Below, one piece after another: positions 8,648-17,922 of a DNA stretch of 58,277 nt (positions are counted from its first letter, which is position 1; each line of letters starts with the position of its first letter). The position numbers and the translations under genes were made by a program. The stretch is from Rhodoferax sp. (GTDB lineage Bacteria > Pseudomonadota > Gammaproteobacteria > Burkholderiales > Burkholderiaceae_C). Under the pieces are notes generated by a model that did no database searches, had not been told where the DNA came from, and saw only the letters and a list, made by a program, of their open reading frames with translations. The stretch covers positions 1-58,277 of the forward strand of contig NZ_JANXUQ010000140.1 of NCBI RefSeq assembly GCF_025356155.1. Reading direction: 5' to 3'.

Positions 8648-9415
8648 CTACTGGGCGGAAAAAATATCGATAGAGCGCTCGAGAAGCACCATAAAGGGCT
8701 GATCCAGCATGGGTAGCGTCACGGCGATGCCGACCAAACCCACCACCAAAGAAATGGGGAACCCAACCGCAAAGATGTTCATCTGCGGCGCAACTCTGGA
8801 AACAATGCCCAATGCCAAGTTGGCAAACATCAGCATCCCAACCATGGGAAGAGCAATCCACAAAGCACTGGCGAACAAATCGGCGCCCAGATGCTGCAAT
8901 TTCATATGCGCCAAGGTTTCCAAAAAATTTTGGTCCACGGGGAACGATTTAAAACTTCGGGTGATGGCGAATAGAACCAGCAAATGCCCGTTCATTGCCA
9001 AAAACAGCAGCGACGTCATCTGGCCAAAAAAACGGGCAACCGCGCTAGATTGCGCACCGATCGTGGGATCAAAAAACGCGGCGAAGTTGAGCCCCATCTG
9101 AAAGCCCACCACCTCGCCCGCCAACTCAACCGCAGAAAAGACCACCCGGACGGCAAATCCGATCGCCAGCCCCACCCCAATTTGTTGGACCACCACTCCC
9201 AGCGCCTGCGGATCGTTAAAGCCAATGGCTGGCAGATTCGGCAGGCTGGCTTGTGCTGCCAGCGCTACAAAGAAAGCCAGGGCAACTTTGGCGCGGGTAG
9301 GGATCGCGCGCGAAGAGAAGACAGGTGCCGCGGTAAAGACTGCCATGGTGCGCAGAAATGGCCAAAAAATCGGCGATAGCCATGCAGCGAGCTGGGCCTC
9401 GGTGATCGAAATCAC
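8648..9415 (-). CDS. fliR: FliR, flagellar type III export gate protein
   Basis: FliR is an integral membrane component of the FliPQR export gate. The 255 residues are strongly hydrophobic, with about six membrane segments and the family block near LNFAAFFDPTIGAQSS. The start is a GTG at 9413-9415. It is preceded by a run of eight G residues (9420-9427 on the plus strand as C) that overlaps the place of the ribosome site. It is the last gene of the fliFGHIJKLMNOPQR block and converges on the response regulator with only 12 bases between stops. Confidence 0.95.
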   Translation of the reverse strand: MISITEAQLAAWLSPIFWPFLRTMAVFTAAPVFSSRAIPTRAKVALAFFVALAAQASLPNLPAIGFNDPQALGVVVQQIGVGLAIGFAVRVVFSAVELAGEVVGFQMGLNFAAFFDPTIGAQSSAVARFFGQMTSLLFLAMNGHLLVLFAITRSFKSFPVDQNFLETLAHMKLQHLGADLFASALWIALPMVGMLMFANLALGIVSRVAPQMNIFAVGFPISLVVGLVGIAVTLPMLDQPFMVLLERSIDIFSAQ

Positions 9416-9428
9416 AACGCCCCCCCCA

Positions 9429-9698
9429 TCAGGCTACCGCTCCCGGGATGGCCTCTATCGTTCGGCGAATATATTCAACTAGCATGGTCAACATCCATGG
9501 ACCTGCGATCGCAAATACGGCGATCACTGCAATAAGCTTTGGCACGAAGGCTAAGGTCGCTTCGTGGATTTGCGTGACCGCCTGGAACAGGCTGACCAAC
9601 AAACCCACCACCAAAGCCGTGCCCAACACAGGTGTAGAAACCATCAGCAGCATCAACAGAGCGTCTTGACCCATCGTTAAGACCATTTGTGCATTCAT
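9429..9698 (-). CDS. fliQ: FliQ, flagellar type III export gate protein
   Basis: FliQ is an 89-residue protein with two membrane helices, the normal length for this export-gate subunit. Recognisable blocks are GQDALLMLLMVSTPVLGTAL and VSLFQAVTQIHEATLAFVPK. It lies between fliP (15 bases upstream) and fliR (13 bases downstream), the standard order. Confidence 0.96.
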   Translation of the reverse strand: MNAQMVLTMGQDALLMLLMVSTPVLGTALVVGLLVSLFQAVTQIHEATLAFVPKLIAVIAVFAIAGPWMLTMLVEYIRRTIEAIPGAVA

Positions 9699-9713
9699 AG
9701 CCCGGTCCTCACA

Positions 9714-10469
9714 TCACGTCACAAAACTGGCCGCCAGCGAACCTATCAGCAGATTCCAACCGTCGGCCAATACAAATAACATTAACTTGAATGGCAGAGC
9801 CACCAGCACCGGCGACAACATCATCATGCCCAACGACATCAACACGCTGGCAACCACGATGTCGATCACCAGGAACGGGATGAAAATCATGAAGCCGATC
9901 TGGAATGCAGACTTCAACTCACTGATCACGAACGACGGCACCAACACGCGCATAGGCGCCGTATCCGCCTTTATGTCAGGTGCTAATTTCGCCAACTTGG
10001 CGAACAAGGCAAAATCGGACTGCCGAGTTTGCTTCACCATGAAGCTGCGCATCGGCGCCTCACCCCTCTCCAGTGCCTGCTCAAAACTTATCGTGTTTTT
10101 GGTCAAGGGCAAATAGGCGTCCGCATAGACCTTGTCCAAGGTCGGGCCCATCACAAAAAATGTCAAAAACAATGAGAGGCCCACAATGACCTGGTTTGGT
10201 GGAGACGACTGTGTTCCCAAAGCCTGGCGCAACAAAGAAAGCACGATCACGATGCGTGTAAAACCTGTCATCATCAACAGGATTGCGGGCAAAAAAGACA
10301 GCGCCGTGAAGAAAAGCAAGGTCTGGACGGGTACGGAAAAACTCATATTGGAGCCGCCCGTGCCAACCAACAGAGGCAGTTGTCCCGAATTCTGCGCGGA
10401 GACCGTTGCATGCAACGCTACCGCAGACAGACACAAAAAGACTTTGCCGAAGAAAGCGAGGCGATTCAA
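9714..10469 (-). CDS. fliP: FliP, flagellar type III export gate protein
   Basis: FliP is the central subunit of the export gate and is made with a cleaved signal peptide. I place the start at a TTG (10467-10469) because GGAGG lies 6 bases before it. This gives 251 residues, the usual FliP length, with a hydrophobic signal ending in ATVSAQ. The upstream in-frame extension would run back through fliO. Typical blocks are [21 protein letters not shown] and [16 protein letters not shown] start with a good ribosome site suggests moderated synthesis. Confidence 0.92.
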   Translation of the reverse strand: MNRLAFFGKVFLCLSAVALHATVSAQNSGQLPLLVGTGGSNMSFSVPVQTLLFFTALSFLPAILLMMTGFTRIVIVLSLLRQALGTQSSPPNQVIVGLSLFLTFFVMGPTLDKVYADAYLPLTKNTISFEQALERGEAPMRSFMVKQTRQSDFALFAKLAKLAPDIKADTAPMRVLVPSFVISELKSAFQIGFMIFIPFLVIDIVVASVLMSLGMMMLSPVLVALPFKLMLFVLADGWNLLIGSLAASFVT

Positions 10470-10485
10470 ACAATACCTCCAAAAA

Positions 10486-10821
10486 TTAATGCGGGTCGGA
10501 ACCTTGCACACCAGCGACAGATGCCCCAGCCGTCGGCACGTGTACGTTGCCACGCTCCGTGTCATCAACATCGATGCAATGCAGACACGAAATATTCTGG
10601 CCCGTGACCCCAAGTGTGAGCCACACCCGCTTCCCCTCAGGCCCCACCTCTACGGTAACCACGCGTTGGTGAGGCCCCACAGCCAGCGCAGAAACAAAGC
10701 GCGACTGACCGCAGACATCGGCATACCGTCCCGGATACCGCTGTTTCGCCCACTTCAAAGCCGCGGGCAAACACACCAATACCGCCAAAAAAGCGCCAAC
10801 CAGAATCCAGGACTGCGTCAT
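10486..10821 (-). CDS. fliO: FliO, flagellar export gate assembly protein
   Basis: FliO is a poorly conserved single-span membrane protein that assists FliP assembly. The 111 residues have one N-terminal membrane helix (about 6-24) followed by a short cytoplasmic domain with KWAKQRY and [13 protein letters not shown]. The assignment rests as much on position between fliN and fliP as on sequence. It ends 16 bases before the fliP start. Confidence 0.82.
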   Translation of the reverse strand: MTQSWILVGAFLAVLVCLPAALKWAKQRYPGRYADVCGQSRFVSALAVGPHQRVVTVEVGPEGKRVWLTLGVTGQNISCLHCIDVDDTERGNVHVPTAGASVAGVQGSDPH

Positions 10822-10829
10822 TGCACCCG

Positions 10830-11276
10830 TCAGCTCTTGCTGACCCGGCGCAGGCGCTCAGATGGCGTGACCACATCGGTCAAACGGATACCGAATTTGT
10901 CATTAACCACCACCACCTCACCCTGTGCAATCAGGTAGCCGTTCACCAGAACGTCCATCGGCTCTCCGGCCAAAGCATCCAGCTCAACCACAGAGCCCTG
11001 ACCCAGTTGAAGAATGTGCTTAATCGGCACCTTGGTTCGCCCCAATTCAACCGACAGTTGAACTGGGATGTCCAGCACCATGTTGATGTCATGCATGGGG
11101 GCGTCCCCCCCCCCTCCGGTCATGGACGAAAAAGGCTTGGGCGCTTCGCCGGCTAGCACACCACCCTGGCCTTCGTTGGGTCCAGGCTCAGTCGCTTTTT
11201 GCTCCAACAGGGCTTCGGCCCAATCGGCCATGCCATCGTCAGCGGCCGATTCGTCAGGTTTGTCTTCAGATGCCAT
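10830..11276 (-). CDS. fliN: FliN, flagellar motor switch C-ring protein
   Basis: FliN forms the base of the C-ring and takes part in switching and export. The C-terminal half (about 66-145) is a SpoA domain with DIPVQLSVELGRT, LGQGSVVELD and VNGYLIAQGEVVVV. The N-terminal half is acidic and low in complexity. Codons for G54-G57 contain an uninterrupted run of ten G residues (11105-11114). Slippage there would change the frame before the SpoA domain. The start overlaps the end of fliM by 11 bases. Confidence 0.95.
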   Translation of the reverse strand: MASEDKPDESAADDGMADWAEALLEQKATEPGPNEGQGGVLAGEAPKPFSSMTGGGGDAPMHDINMVLDIPVQLSVELGRTKVPIKHILQLGQGSVVELDALAGEPMDVLVNGYLIAQGEVVVVNDKFGIRLTDVVTPSERLRRVSKS

Positions 11277-12270
11277 TACTATCTCCTAACCAATTTTGGT
11301 CGTTACCCCGCAGGGCTTTGTCAATGCGAATGGCGTATTTGGAATTGTGGGTGCCGTACTGGCATTCAAAAATCGGCACGCCATCAACCGATGCCTGAAT
11401 CTTTGGCTGCCGGTCCAGCTCAATGAAATCGCCCTTCTTCATCGCCAACAGTTGCTCTATGGTCGCATCGGCGCGGGCCAATTCTGCAACCAGGGTGATC
11501 TCAGCGGCCTGAATTTCACGGGTCAGCAGATTGACCCACCGCCTGTCCACCTCAATTGAGTCGCCCTGCGTAGACGAGTAGAGCACATCCCGAATGGGTT
11601 CAAGGGTCGAATAAGGAAAGCAAAAGTGAATCGCGCCAGTAATGTCACCAATTTCAAGCTGGAATGACGTCGATATGACAATTTCGCTCGGCGTCGCAAT
11701 GTTTGCGAACTGCGGTTGCATCTCAGAGCGCTGGTAGTCCAGCTCCAGTGGGTAAATGCCTTTCCATGCCTTTTTGTACTCGGCCGTGATGACATCCACC
11801 AGGCGGTTGATGACCCGCTGTTCAGTCGCAGAAAAGTCACGCCCCTCAATTCGGGTCTGGAACTTGCCAATCCCACCGTACAGCGTGTCGATCACGCCAA
11901 ATACCAACGCCGGCTCGCAGACGATCAACCCGCTGCCACGTAGAGGGCGGATAGCCACAATATTGAAATTGGTCGGTACTGCCAACTCGCGCAGGAAAGC
12001 GCTGTAGCGCTGCACAGTCACTGGGCCAACCGAAATTTCCGGGCTGCGGCGGATGAAATTGAACAGACCCACCCGCAGGTTGCGGGTAAACCGCTCGTTG
12101 ACGATCTCCATCGTCGGCATTCGCCCGCGAACGATTCGCTCCTGGCTGGAAATATTGTAGGTACGGACCTCCCCGTGCTCAGCTGCCTCCTCGACCGTCT
12201 TCTGGCTCTCGCCTGTGACGCCTTCGAGAAGGGCATCTACCTCTTCCTGCGAAAGAAACGACTCACTCAT
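11266..12270 (-). CDS. fliM: FliM, flagellar motor switch protein
   Basis: FliM receives phosphorylated CheY at the C-ring. The N-terminal peptide MSESFLSQEEVDALLEGV matches the CheY-binding LSQxExDALL pattern. It is followed by the middle domain (GGIGKF and PLRGSGLIVCEP blocks) and a C-terminal SpoA domain. At 334 residues it has normal length. It overlaps fliN and lies 21 bases after fliL. Confidence 0.96.
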   Translation of the reverse strand: MSESFLSQEEVDALLEGVTGESQKTVEEAAEHGEVRTYNISSQERIVRGRMPTMEIVNERFTRNLRVGLFNFIRRSPEISVGPVTVQRYSAFLRELAVPTNFNIVAIRPLRGSGLIVCEPALVFGVIDTLYGGIGKFQTRIEGRDFSATEQRVINRLVDVITAEYKKAWKGIYPLELDYQRSEMQPQFANIATPSEIVISTSFQLEIGDITGAIHFCFPYSTLEPIRDVLYSSTQGDSIEVDRRWVNLLTREIQAAEITLVAELARADATIEQLLAMKKGDFIELDRQPKIQASVDGVPIFECQYGTHNSKYAIRIDKALRGNDQNWLGDSNGI

Positions 12271-12291
12271 AGTTAGATACCTGTGAAACCG

Positions 12292-12894
12292 CTATTGAAC
12301 AATAAAACTGGAGAACAACACGCCCACGACGGGGAACTCAGCGTGCGCCGCCTTAGCCGGAGTCTTCTTCTTTTTCTTGGGCGGAGTCTCCTGCGCATGC
12401 TCGTCCTCATCCTCTCCGCCGCCAAACGGCTTTGCCGTCTCGCGCAAAATATCCTTTGCCAGCTTCTGCTTGCCTTCCGCCGACAGCAACTGCTCGGCCG
12501 TTCTTTGAGAAATCAACATTAGCACGCCGCTGCGGATCGTCGGCAGGAACAATTTGACGGTATCCATTGCGTGGGCGTCGGTCACTTCTAACGTAATACC
12601 GACCTGCGCCACCCGCTCGCCGCCAGGATCGGCCAAATTCACGACCATGCTGTCCAGCGGCAAATACGCAGGGGGCACCTTGGGCCCCGCATGCGCAGCC
12701 GCCTTCGCCGGACTGGCCTCTTCCCCATCTTCTGCCGCGGCCGCCGCAGCGCGCTGCTTGCTGATGTAGAAAAAAGCGCCGCCGCCACCCACAGCCAAGA
12801 CCAGCACCGCCGCAACGATGATGATCAGCAGCTTCTTACTTTTGGCGGGCGCTTTGCCGCCCTCTTCATCCCCAGCATCATGTTTCCCAGCCAC
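12292..12894 (-). CDS. fliL: FliL, basal-body associated membrane protein
   Basis: FliL is a single-span protein near the stator that supports torque. The 200 residues begin with a short K-rich cytoplasmic segment, one membrane helix (about 22-44) and a periplasmic domain with YLPLDSMVVNLADPGG. A charged insertion rich in E, D and K (about 165-180) sits before the conserved end ALFSSFIVQ-like VGVLFSSFIVQ. The start is GTG, with GGAG 6 bases upstream. Confidence 0.93.
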   Translation of the reverse strand: MAGKHDAGDEEGGKAPAKSKKLLIIIVAAVLVLAVGGGGAFFYISKQRAAAAAAEDGEEASPAKAAAHAGPKVPPAYLPLDSMVVNLADPGGERVAQVGITLEVTDAHAMDTVKLFLPTIRSGVLMLISQRTAEQLLSAEGKQKLAKDILRETAKPFGGGEDEDEHAQETPPKKKKKTPAKAAHAEFPVVGVLFSSFIVQ

Positions 12895-12949
12895 ATTTGC
12901 TCCTTAGTTCGATAGCACCTTGGTGTTGATGGTGACACATTCCCTATCC

Positions 12950-14305
12950 TTACACAAAAAGATCCAGCGCCCCGCCCGAAACACGCCCAATACCAGAGGC
13001 CCTGTCCGCACGCGCAGGTTGCACTGACGCTACGCCCGACTGGCGTGCGCCTTGGCGGGATTGACGCTCCTGATCGCCGGAATCACCGGTGCCCGAAGTT
13101 CCGACGGATACACCCGACAACACCAAGCCCTCACGTTGCAGCATGTCCTTCAAATGGATGCTGGCGTTCTCAAGCGCAGCGCGTGCCTGCAACTCGTCCG
13201 AGCGGAAGCTGATGTGCGCCTCGTTGCCCTGCATGCGAATGCTGACCTCCACGGGTTTTTCGCCAATACCGTCCAGCTTCATCTCGGCACTTTGAACGTC
13301 ATTGGTAATCCAGTAAGCCACCTGCTCGGCCACGTAGGTATCGGTAGGCGTCACCGGGTCGGGTGCGGCGATTGATGAAGCTCCAAATGCCGACGGCATA
13401 TACGACTGACCGACCGACGAAGTGCCCTCGGATGCGTTGGAACGGAACACGGACCGCTCTTTGGCGGAATCTTCGCGGCGCGCAGGAGCCAGCGTGTTCG
13501 CCGCCACCAATGCAGTGGCAATAGGCGTCATAGGTATCTCTGCCACCTTTTGCAAAAGCTGCGCCTGGCGTGCGTCTGCAGCAAGACCACTGACCTCTGT
13601 CGAAGCGTTTATCGCAGTTTGGGCGGATGCCAGACGTGCAAAAACGTCTTTTTGCGCCCTAACCACTTTGCCAGCCAACTCCGAGGTCACGTCGCCGACC
13701 ACCGCAGCGCCTGCAACGGCAGCTCCTCCTACCTTGGCTTGCATCTGGGGTAATTTCGCGGCCGTAGGAAGACTAGTCGCACTAGCCACCAAACTGGGGT
13801 TGGCTGGCTCTGTAGTCGCCACTGGCACCGGCACTGGCACTGCCGACCACCGGGCGGCCTGTGCCAACAGCGTAGCTGTATCCATGGCCAAGTCTGGCTG
13901 TAATTTAACATCGGAAGGCGCGGGCAGAGCGCCGACAGCAGCCGTCGCAATGTCAGCAGCGCTAACTTGTAAAAGCTCGCCCAGATCAGCTTCCGCACCA
14001 GTGAGATCGTTATCGCCAGCGAAATCTCGGGGTTGGCGCGTGCTTTTTGGTACCACCGCAGCACATGCTAGCGTGGCAAGTGCGGTTGCGCCCGGTTCGC
14101 TGCCAGGCAAGGCCCCATCGGCTAATAAGCCCGTTGTGGAAGTGGGGACCGTCGACGTATCCAAAGACGCCAGTATGGCCATAAAACCACCTGGGCCCCC
14201 TGCACCATGGCCATGTGCATCGCTAGATTTACCCTTGATGTGTTTGGACTCGGTTGCTGCCGGGCGCGATGTGTTTTGCGCTGAAGAACCTGTTTCAATT
14301 GTCAT
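12950..14305 (-). CDS. fliK: FliK, flagellar hook-length control protein
   Basis: FliK is exported and sets hook length, then switches the substrate specificity of FlhB. The N-terminal two thirds are low complexity, rich in A, T, S and P. The C-terminal part (about 320-410) is the Flg_hook domain with VEVSIRMQGNEAHISF and REGLVLSGVSV. I choose the ATG at 14303-14305 because a GGAGA site precedes it; a GTG four codons upstream is less likely. It overlaps the fliJ stop by 11 bases and ends with SGGALDLFV. Confidence 0.88.
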   Translation of the reverse strand: MTIETGSSAQNTSRPAATESKHIKGKSSDAHGHGAGGPGGFMAILASLDTSTVPTSTTGLLADGALPGSEPGATALATLACAAVVPKSTRQPRDFAGDNDLTGAEADLGELLQVSAADIATAAVGALPAPSDVKLQPDLAMDTATLLAQAARWSAVPVPVPVATTEPANPSLVASATSLPTAAKLPQMQAKVGGAAVAGAAVVGDVTSELAGKVVRAQKDVFARLASAQTAINASTEVSGLAADARQAQLLQKVAEIPMTPIATALVAANTLAPARREDSAKERSVFRSNASEGTSSVGQSYMPSAFGASSIAAPDPVTPTDTYVAEQVAYWITNDVQSAEMKLDGIGEKPVEVSIRMQGNEAHISFRSDELQARAALENASIHLKDMLQREGLVLSGVSVGTSGTGDSGDQERQSRQGARQSGVASVQPARADRASGIGRVSGGALDLFV

Positions 14306-14780
14306 GTTTCTCTCCACTCATTGGCAGCGCCCGGTTACGCGCGTGCTGCATGGCTGCAAATTCGTCGGTGTGGCGTTGTTGGCGCTGTCTTTGGGTGCGC
14401 AACAGGGCAGTCTGCCGTGTCTTCAAAATCTGCTTCAAACCCAACAGGCGAACCTCGGCCTGCATCAACTTGCCCTTGGCCTGCTCCAATTGCACAGCTG
14501 ACTGCGCCAGCACACCAGACTGCATGGCGATGGCCTGTTGCAGTCGGTCCATGAACTGGTACTGGTGGCGCATCAGCTCCACAGACACGCCGCGCGTGGC
14601 AGTGCCGGTCCAACGGGTATCGGTGTCTGCGGCATAGCCTTGCAATTGCGACATTTGTGCATGCGCAAAACCCAGGTTGCGTTCCACCCGCGCCGCCGCC
14701 TTGGCAAGCGCATCGCGCTGCAGCGTCGCGTGTTCAATGGCCAGTAGTACGCCTTTTAACGCGGACACGACAGCCCCCAT
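14295..14780 (-). CDS. fliJ: FliJ, flagellar export chaperone/coiled-coil stalk
   Basis: FliJ is the coiled-coil rod that inserts into the FliI ATPase ring. The 161 residues are almost wholly helical and Q/A/L rich, with a C-terminal basic stretch (RTQRQRQQRHTDEF). Sequence conservation is low, as usual for FliJ. The call relies on coiled-coil character and position between fliI and fliK. No strong ribosome site precedes the ATG, so translation may be coupled to fliI, which ends 13 bases upstream. Confidence 0.86.
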   Translation of the reverse strand: MGAVVSALKGVLLAIEHATLQRDALAKAAARVERNLGFAHAQMSQLQGYAADTDTRWTGTATRGVSVELMRHQYQFMDRLQQAIAMQSGVLAQSAVQLEQAKGKLMQAEVRLLGLKQILKTRQTALLRTQRQRQQRHTDEFAAMQHARNRALPMSGEKHDN

Positions 14781-14793
14781 GCGGTTTGCGTGA

Positions 14794-16224
14794 TCATGCT
14801 ACCCCCCCGCCTAGGCTGGTCACCGCCAGCAGCTCCTCCAGCACATATTCTGCAGGCGCGGCCTGGTACATGTCCTGTTGCAAAAATTGGCTCATGCCGT
14901 CGTGCAAGGCGATGGCTTCGTCCAACGCGGAATCAGAACCTTGGGCATAGGCGCCAATCTGGATCAGATCGCGGCCCCGCTCATATCTCGAGTAAATCGC
15001 CCGGAACCGCCGGGCCAGCTCAAAGTGCTCGCGCGACACCACGTTGTGCATCACCCGCGAAGCGGACTGCTCCACGTCAATGGCAGGATAGTGCCCGGAC
15101 TCGGCCAGTGTGCGCGACAGCACGATATGGCCGTCCAGGATGGCCCGGGCGGCGTCTGCTATCGGGTCTTGCTGGTCATCCCCCTCGGTTAGCACCGTGT
15201 AGAACGCGGTAATGGAACCTACCCCATTCAAACCGTTGCCACTGCGTTCAACCAGTTGCGGCAATTTGGCAAAGCAGGATGGTGGGTAACCTTTGGTAGC
15301 CGGTGGCTCGCCAATCGCCAATGCAATCTCGCGCTGTGCCATCGCATAGCGGGTCAATGAATCCATCAACAACAACACATGTTGCCCTTGGTCCCTGAAA
15401 CTCTCGGCAATGGCGGTCGCATACGACGCGCCTTGCAGACGCAGCAAAGGCGGGGCGTCGGCCGGAGCCGCTACCACAACCGATCGGGCTCGCCCCTCGG
15501 CACCCAGAATGTCCTCAATGAATTCCTTGACTTCACGGCCCCGTTCGCCGATCAGGCCGACGACGATGACATCGGCCTCCGTGTAACGGGCCATCATGCC
15601 CAGCAGCACGCTCTTACCCACGCCAGAACCGGCGAACAAACCGATACGCTGACCGCGCCCCACGGTCAGCAAGGCATTGATGGCGCGCACACCCGTATCC
15701 AGCGGCTGGCGCACCGGCGCGCGGTCCATGGCATTGATAGGCCGGCGATCCAGTGGTTTGGACGCCACCTCGGCAATAGGGCCTTGGCGGTCCATGGGCT
15801 GGCCTTGGGCGTCAACCACACGTCCCAACAATCCATTACCCAACGGCAAACGCAGCATGCCGGCATCGAATGCCGCAGTCGAAGCCGTTGTGTCACCCCA
15901 ACGCGGCACAGGAATATACGCCGCAGCAGGCGCCACACCAGCGCCGCTGGACAAGCCATGCACATCACCGGCCGGCATCAAAAACGCCCGGTCACCGGCA
16001 AAACCCACGACTTCGGCCAACACAGGCGCGCGCGACTTCATCGACACCACACACTGAGACCCCACCGGCACCCGGATGCCACTGGCCTCCAGCACCAACC
16101 CGGTCAGCCGGGTCAAGGTGCCACGCACTTCCAGCGTGCTGTCATGCCCAACGCTGTCGCGCGCGCGCTCCAGATAATCTGCCCACTCGGTGGTGGTCGT
16201 AAAGGTGGTATCAGTCTCCGTCAT
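14794..16224 (-). CDS. fliI: FliI, flagellum-specific ATPase
   Basis: FliI is the ATPase of the flagellar export apparatus, related to the F1 beta subunit. The Walker A motif is FAGSGVGKS (about 197-205), with [12 protein letters not shown] and [18 protein letters not shown] (Walker B) following. It has 476 residues, slightly longer than average at the N-terminus. It overlaps the end of fliH by 14 bases. Confidence 0.97.
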   Translation of the reverse strand: MTETDTTFTTTTEWADYLERARDSVGHDSTLEVRGTLTRLTGLVLEASGIRVPVGSQCVVSMKSRAPVLAEVVGFAGDRAFLMPAGDVHGLSSGAGVAPAAAYIPVPRWGDTTASTAAFDAGMLRLPLGNGLLGRVVDAQGQPMDRQGPIAEVASKPLDRRPINAMDRAPVRQPLDTGVRAINALLTVGRGQRIGLFAGSGVGKSVLLGMMARYTEADVIVVGLIGERGREVKEFIEDILGAEGRARSVVVAAPADAPPLLRLQGASYATAIAESFRDQGQHVLLLMDSLTRYAMAQREIALAIGEPPATKGYPPSCFAKLPQLVERSGNGLNGVGSITAFYTVLTEGDDQQDPIADAARAILDGHIVLSRTLAESGHYPAIDVEQSASRVMHNVVSREHFELARRFRAIYSRYERGRDLIQIGAYAQGSDSALDEAIALHDGMSQFLQQDMYQAAPAEYVLEELLAVTSLGGGVA

Positions 16225-16900
16225 GGGACACCTCCCAGGACGATTCCAGGCCCAGCTTGGCCACCGTCCGGCTCCAACGCTTTTCTATGGTTCCATCGAC
16301 GACGGTTCCGGCCGCCTCTACCAGACAGCCGCCCCGGGTGATGTTGGCATCACCCAACAACGTCAAAGAAAGACCGGAAAACTCTTGCCGCAAAACCTCT
16401 TCCAGCACGTCCAGGTCCAGCGGATTCAGCCGGACCAGCGCCGCCTTGCAGTCGGTCGCCAGCACGCTCAGCGCTTCGCGGATCACCGGCTGCAGCGCGT
16501 TGGGGTTGCTGGACAACTCGTGCCGCAACACCTGGCGCGCCAGCTCGCAGGCCAATTCCAGCACGCCCTGGGCCATTACCTGTTGTGACTCGCCCAACTG
16601 CGCGGTAGCCGACTCAAACAATTGCAAATAGTGGCGTGCAGCATCCTGGCCCTGGGTCTCGATAAATTCGCTGATGTGGCGCTGGCCTTCCAGCGTCGCC
16701 TGGGCATGGCCTTGGGCGTAGCCGTCGGCGAAACCCAGCTGGCGTGCCTGGTCGTCCCGCACCCGTTCTTCGGCGTCTTCGCGGGCCTTGACCTTGGCGG
16801 CAAAACGCACCGAGGCCTGGTCAACCGCGCCAAAGTCAAAGCCGACCACGGCATTGATATCGTCGCTGGAAATAAAACGGCTTTGGTTGCTGCGTGTCAT
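16211..16900 (-). CDS. fliH: FliH, regulator of the FliI ATPase
   Basis: FliH holds FliI in an inactive form and links it to the C-ring. The 229 residues contain a charged helical N-terminal part ([20 protein letters not shown]) and a C-terminal V-ATPase subunit E-like domain. A glycine-spaced segment around [12 protein letters not shown] resembles the family's GxxxG region. Its start shares one base with the fliG stop. Confidence 0.92.
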   Translation of the reverse strand: MTRSNQSRFISSDDINAVVGFDFGAVDQASVRFAAKVKAREDAEERVRDDQARQLGFADGYAQGHAQATLEGQRHISEFIETQGQDAARHYLQLFESATAQLGESQQVMAQGVLELACELARQVLRHELSSNPNALQPVIREALSVLATDCKAALVRLNPLDLDVLEEVLRQEFSGLSLTLLGDANITRGGCLVEAAGTVVDGTIEKRWSRTVAKLGLESSWEVSHDGD

Positions 16901-17901
16901 CAGACCATGGCGTCGTCGCCACCTCCGCCGCCAACGACAATCTGGCCTTCGTCCGCCAGGCGGCGCACGATCTTGAGCACTTCTTTCTGCTGGGCCTCCA
17001 CCTCGGACAGGCGCATGGGGCCGCGCGACTCTAGGTCTTCCTTGAGGGTGGCTGCCGCACGCGAAGACATATTGGCCAGAATTTTGTCCTTCAACTCGGG
17101 CTGTGCGCCTTTCAAAGCCACGATCAGTACATCCGAGGAGACTTCCTTCAACACCATCTGGATCGCCTTGTCGTCCAGCTTCAAGACGTCGTCGAACACA
17201 AACATCTTGTCCATGATCTTCTGGGCCAGGTCCGCATCGTGGTTGCGGATGGACTCGATCACCGTGCCCTCAATGGCCGTGCCCATCAAATTGATCATTT
17301 CTGCCGCCGTCTTGATACCGCCCAGCGACGATTTGCGGATCTTGTCACCACCCGCCAACACCTTGAACAGCACTTCGTTCAGGTCTTTCAACGCGGTGGG
17401 CTGGATACCTTCCATGGTCGCCACCCGCAGCATGACTTCATTGCGCTGGCGTTCGGTCAGGTTCTTCAGCACATCAGCCGCCTGGTCATAGTCCAGGTGC
17501 ACCAGGATGGCGGCCACAATTTGGGGATGTTCATTGCGCAGCAACTCGGCCACCGACAGCGGGTCCATCCACTTCAGGCTTTCAATGCCCGAGACGTCAC
17601 CACCTTGCAAGATGCGGTCGATCAGCAGAGCAGCCTTGTCGTCACCCAGCGCCAGCTTCAAAACCGAGCGAACATAGTCGCCCGAGTTCGAGACGAGCAG
17701 GCTTTGCGATGCAGCCACATTGGTGAACTTACCCACCACGTCGTCTACCCGCTCACGCGTGATCTGCGTGGTCTTGGCGATGGCCTCGCCCAGCTTTTGC
17801 ACCTCTTTGGGTGACAGGTGCTTGAACACTTCCGATGCCTCTGCCTCGCCCAGAGACATCATCAAAATTGCCGCGTCTTGTAGTCCGTCGTCTTGTGCCA
17901 T
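16900..17901 (-). CDS. fliG: FliG, flagellar motor switch torque protein
   Basis: FliG connects the MS-ring to the C-ring and carries the charged ridge that meets MotA. The 333-residue length is standard. Family blocks include KHLSPKEVQKLGEAIA, EHPQIVAAILVHLDYDQAA and the C-terminal MFVFDDVLKLDDKAIQ with its charged residues. It starts 21 bases after fliF. Confidence 0.97.
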   Translation of the reverse strand: MAQDDGLQDAAILMMSLGEAEASEVFKHLSPKEVQKLGEAIAKTTQITRERVDDVVGKFTNVAASQSLLVSNSGDYVRSVLKLALGDDKAALLIDRILQGGDVSGIESLKWMDPLSVAELLRNEHPQIVAAILVHLDYDQAADVLKNLTERQRNEVMLRVATMEGIQPTALKDLNEVLFKVLAGGDKIRKSSLGGIKTAAEMINLMGTAIEGTVIESIRNHDADLAQKIMDKMFVFDDVLKLDDKAIQMVLKEVSSDVLIVALKGAQPELKDKILANMSSRAAATLKEDLESRGPMRLSEVEAQQKEVLKIVRRLADEGQIVVGGGGGDDAMV

Positions 17902-17922
17902 GGTGCTATTTTGCGTCGGCCA

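Noticed and set aside
10470..10613. Longer N-terminus for FliP
   Set aside because: It would overlap fliO by more than 120 bases and place an arginine-rich stretch before the signal peptide. The TTG at 10467-10469 has GGAGG and gives family length.
13422..14501. Long plus-strand open reading frame opposite fliK and fliJ (359 codons)
   Set aside because: Composition is A/S/P-rich with no recognisable domain. It is the mirror of the GC-rich, low-complexity fliK gene on the other strand, which has a conserved C-terminal domain and operon position.
15379..16341. Plus-strand open reading frame of 320 codons opposite fliI
   Set aside because: It is H/R/Q-rich without domain features and lies wholly over the conserved ATPase gene.
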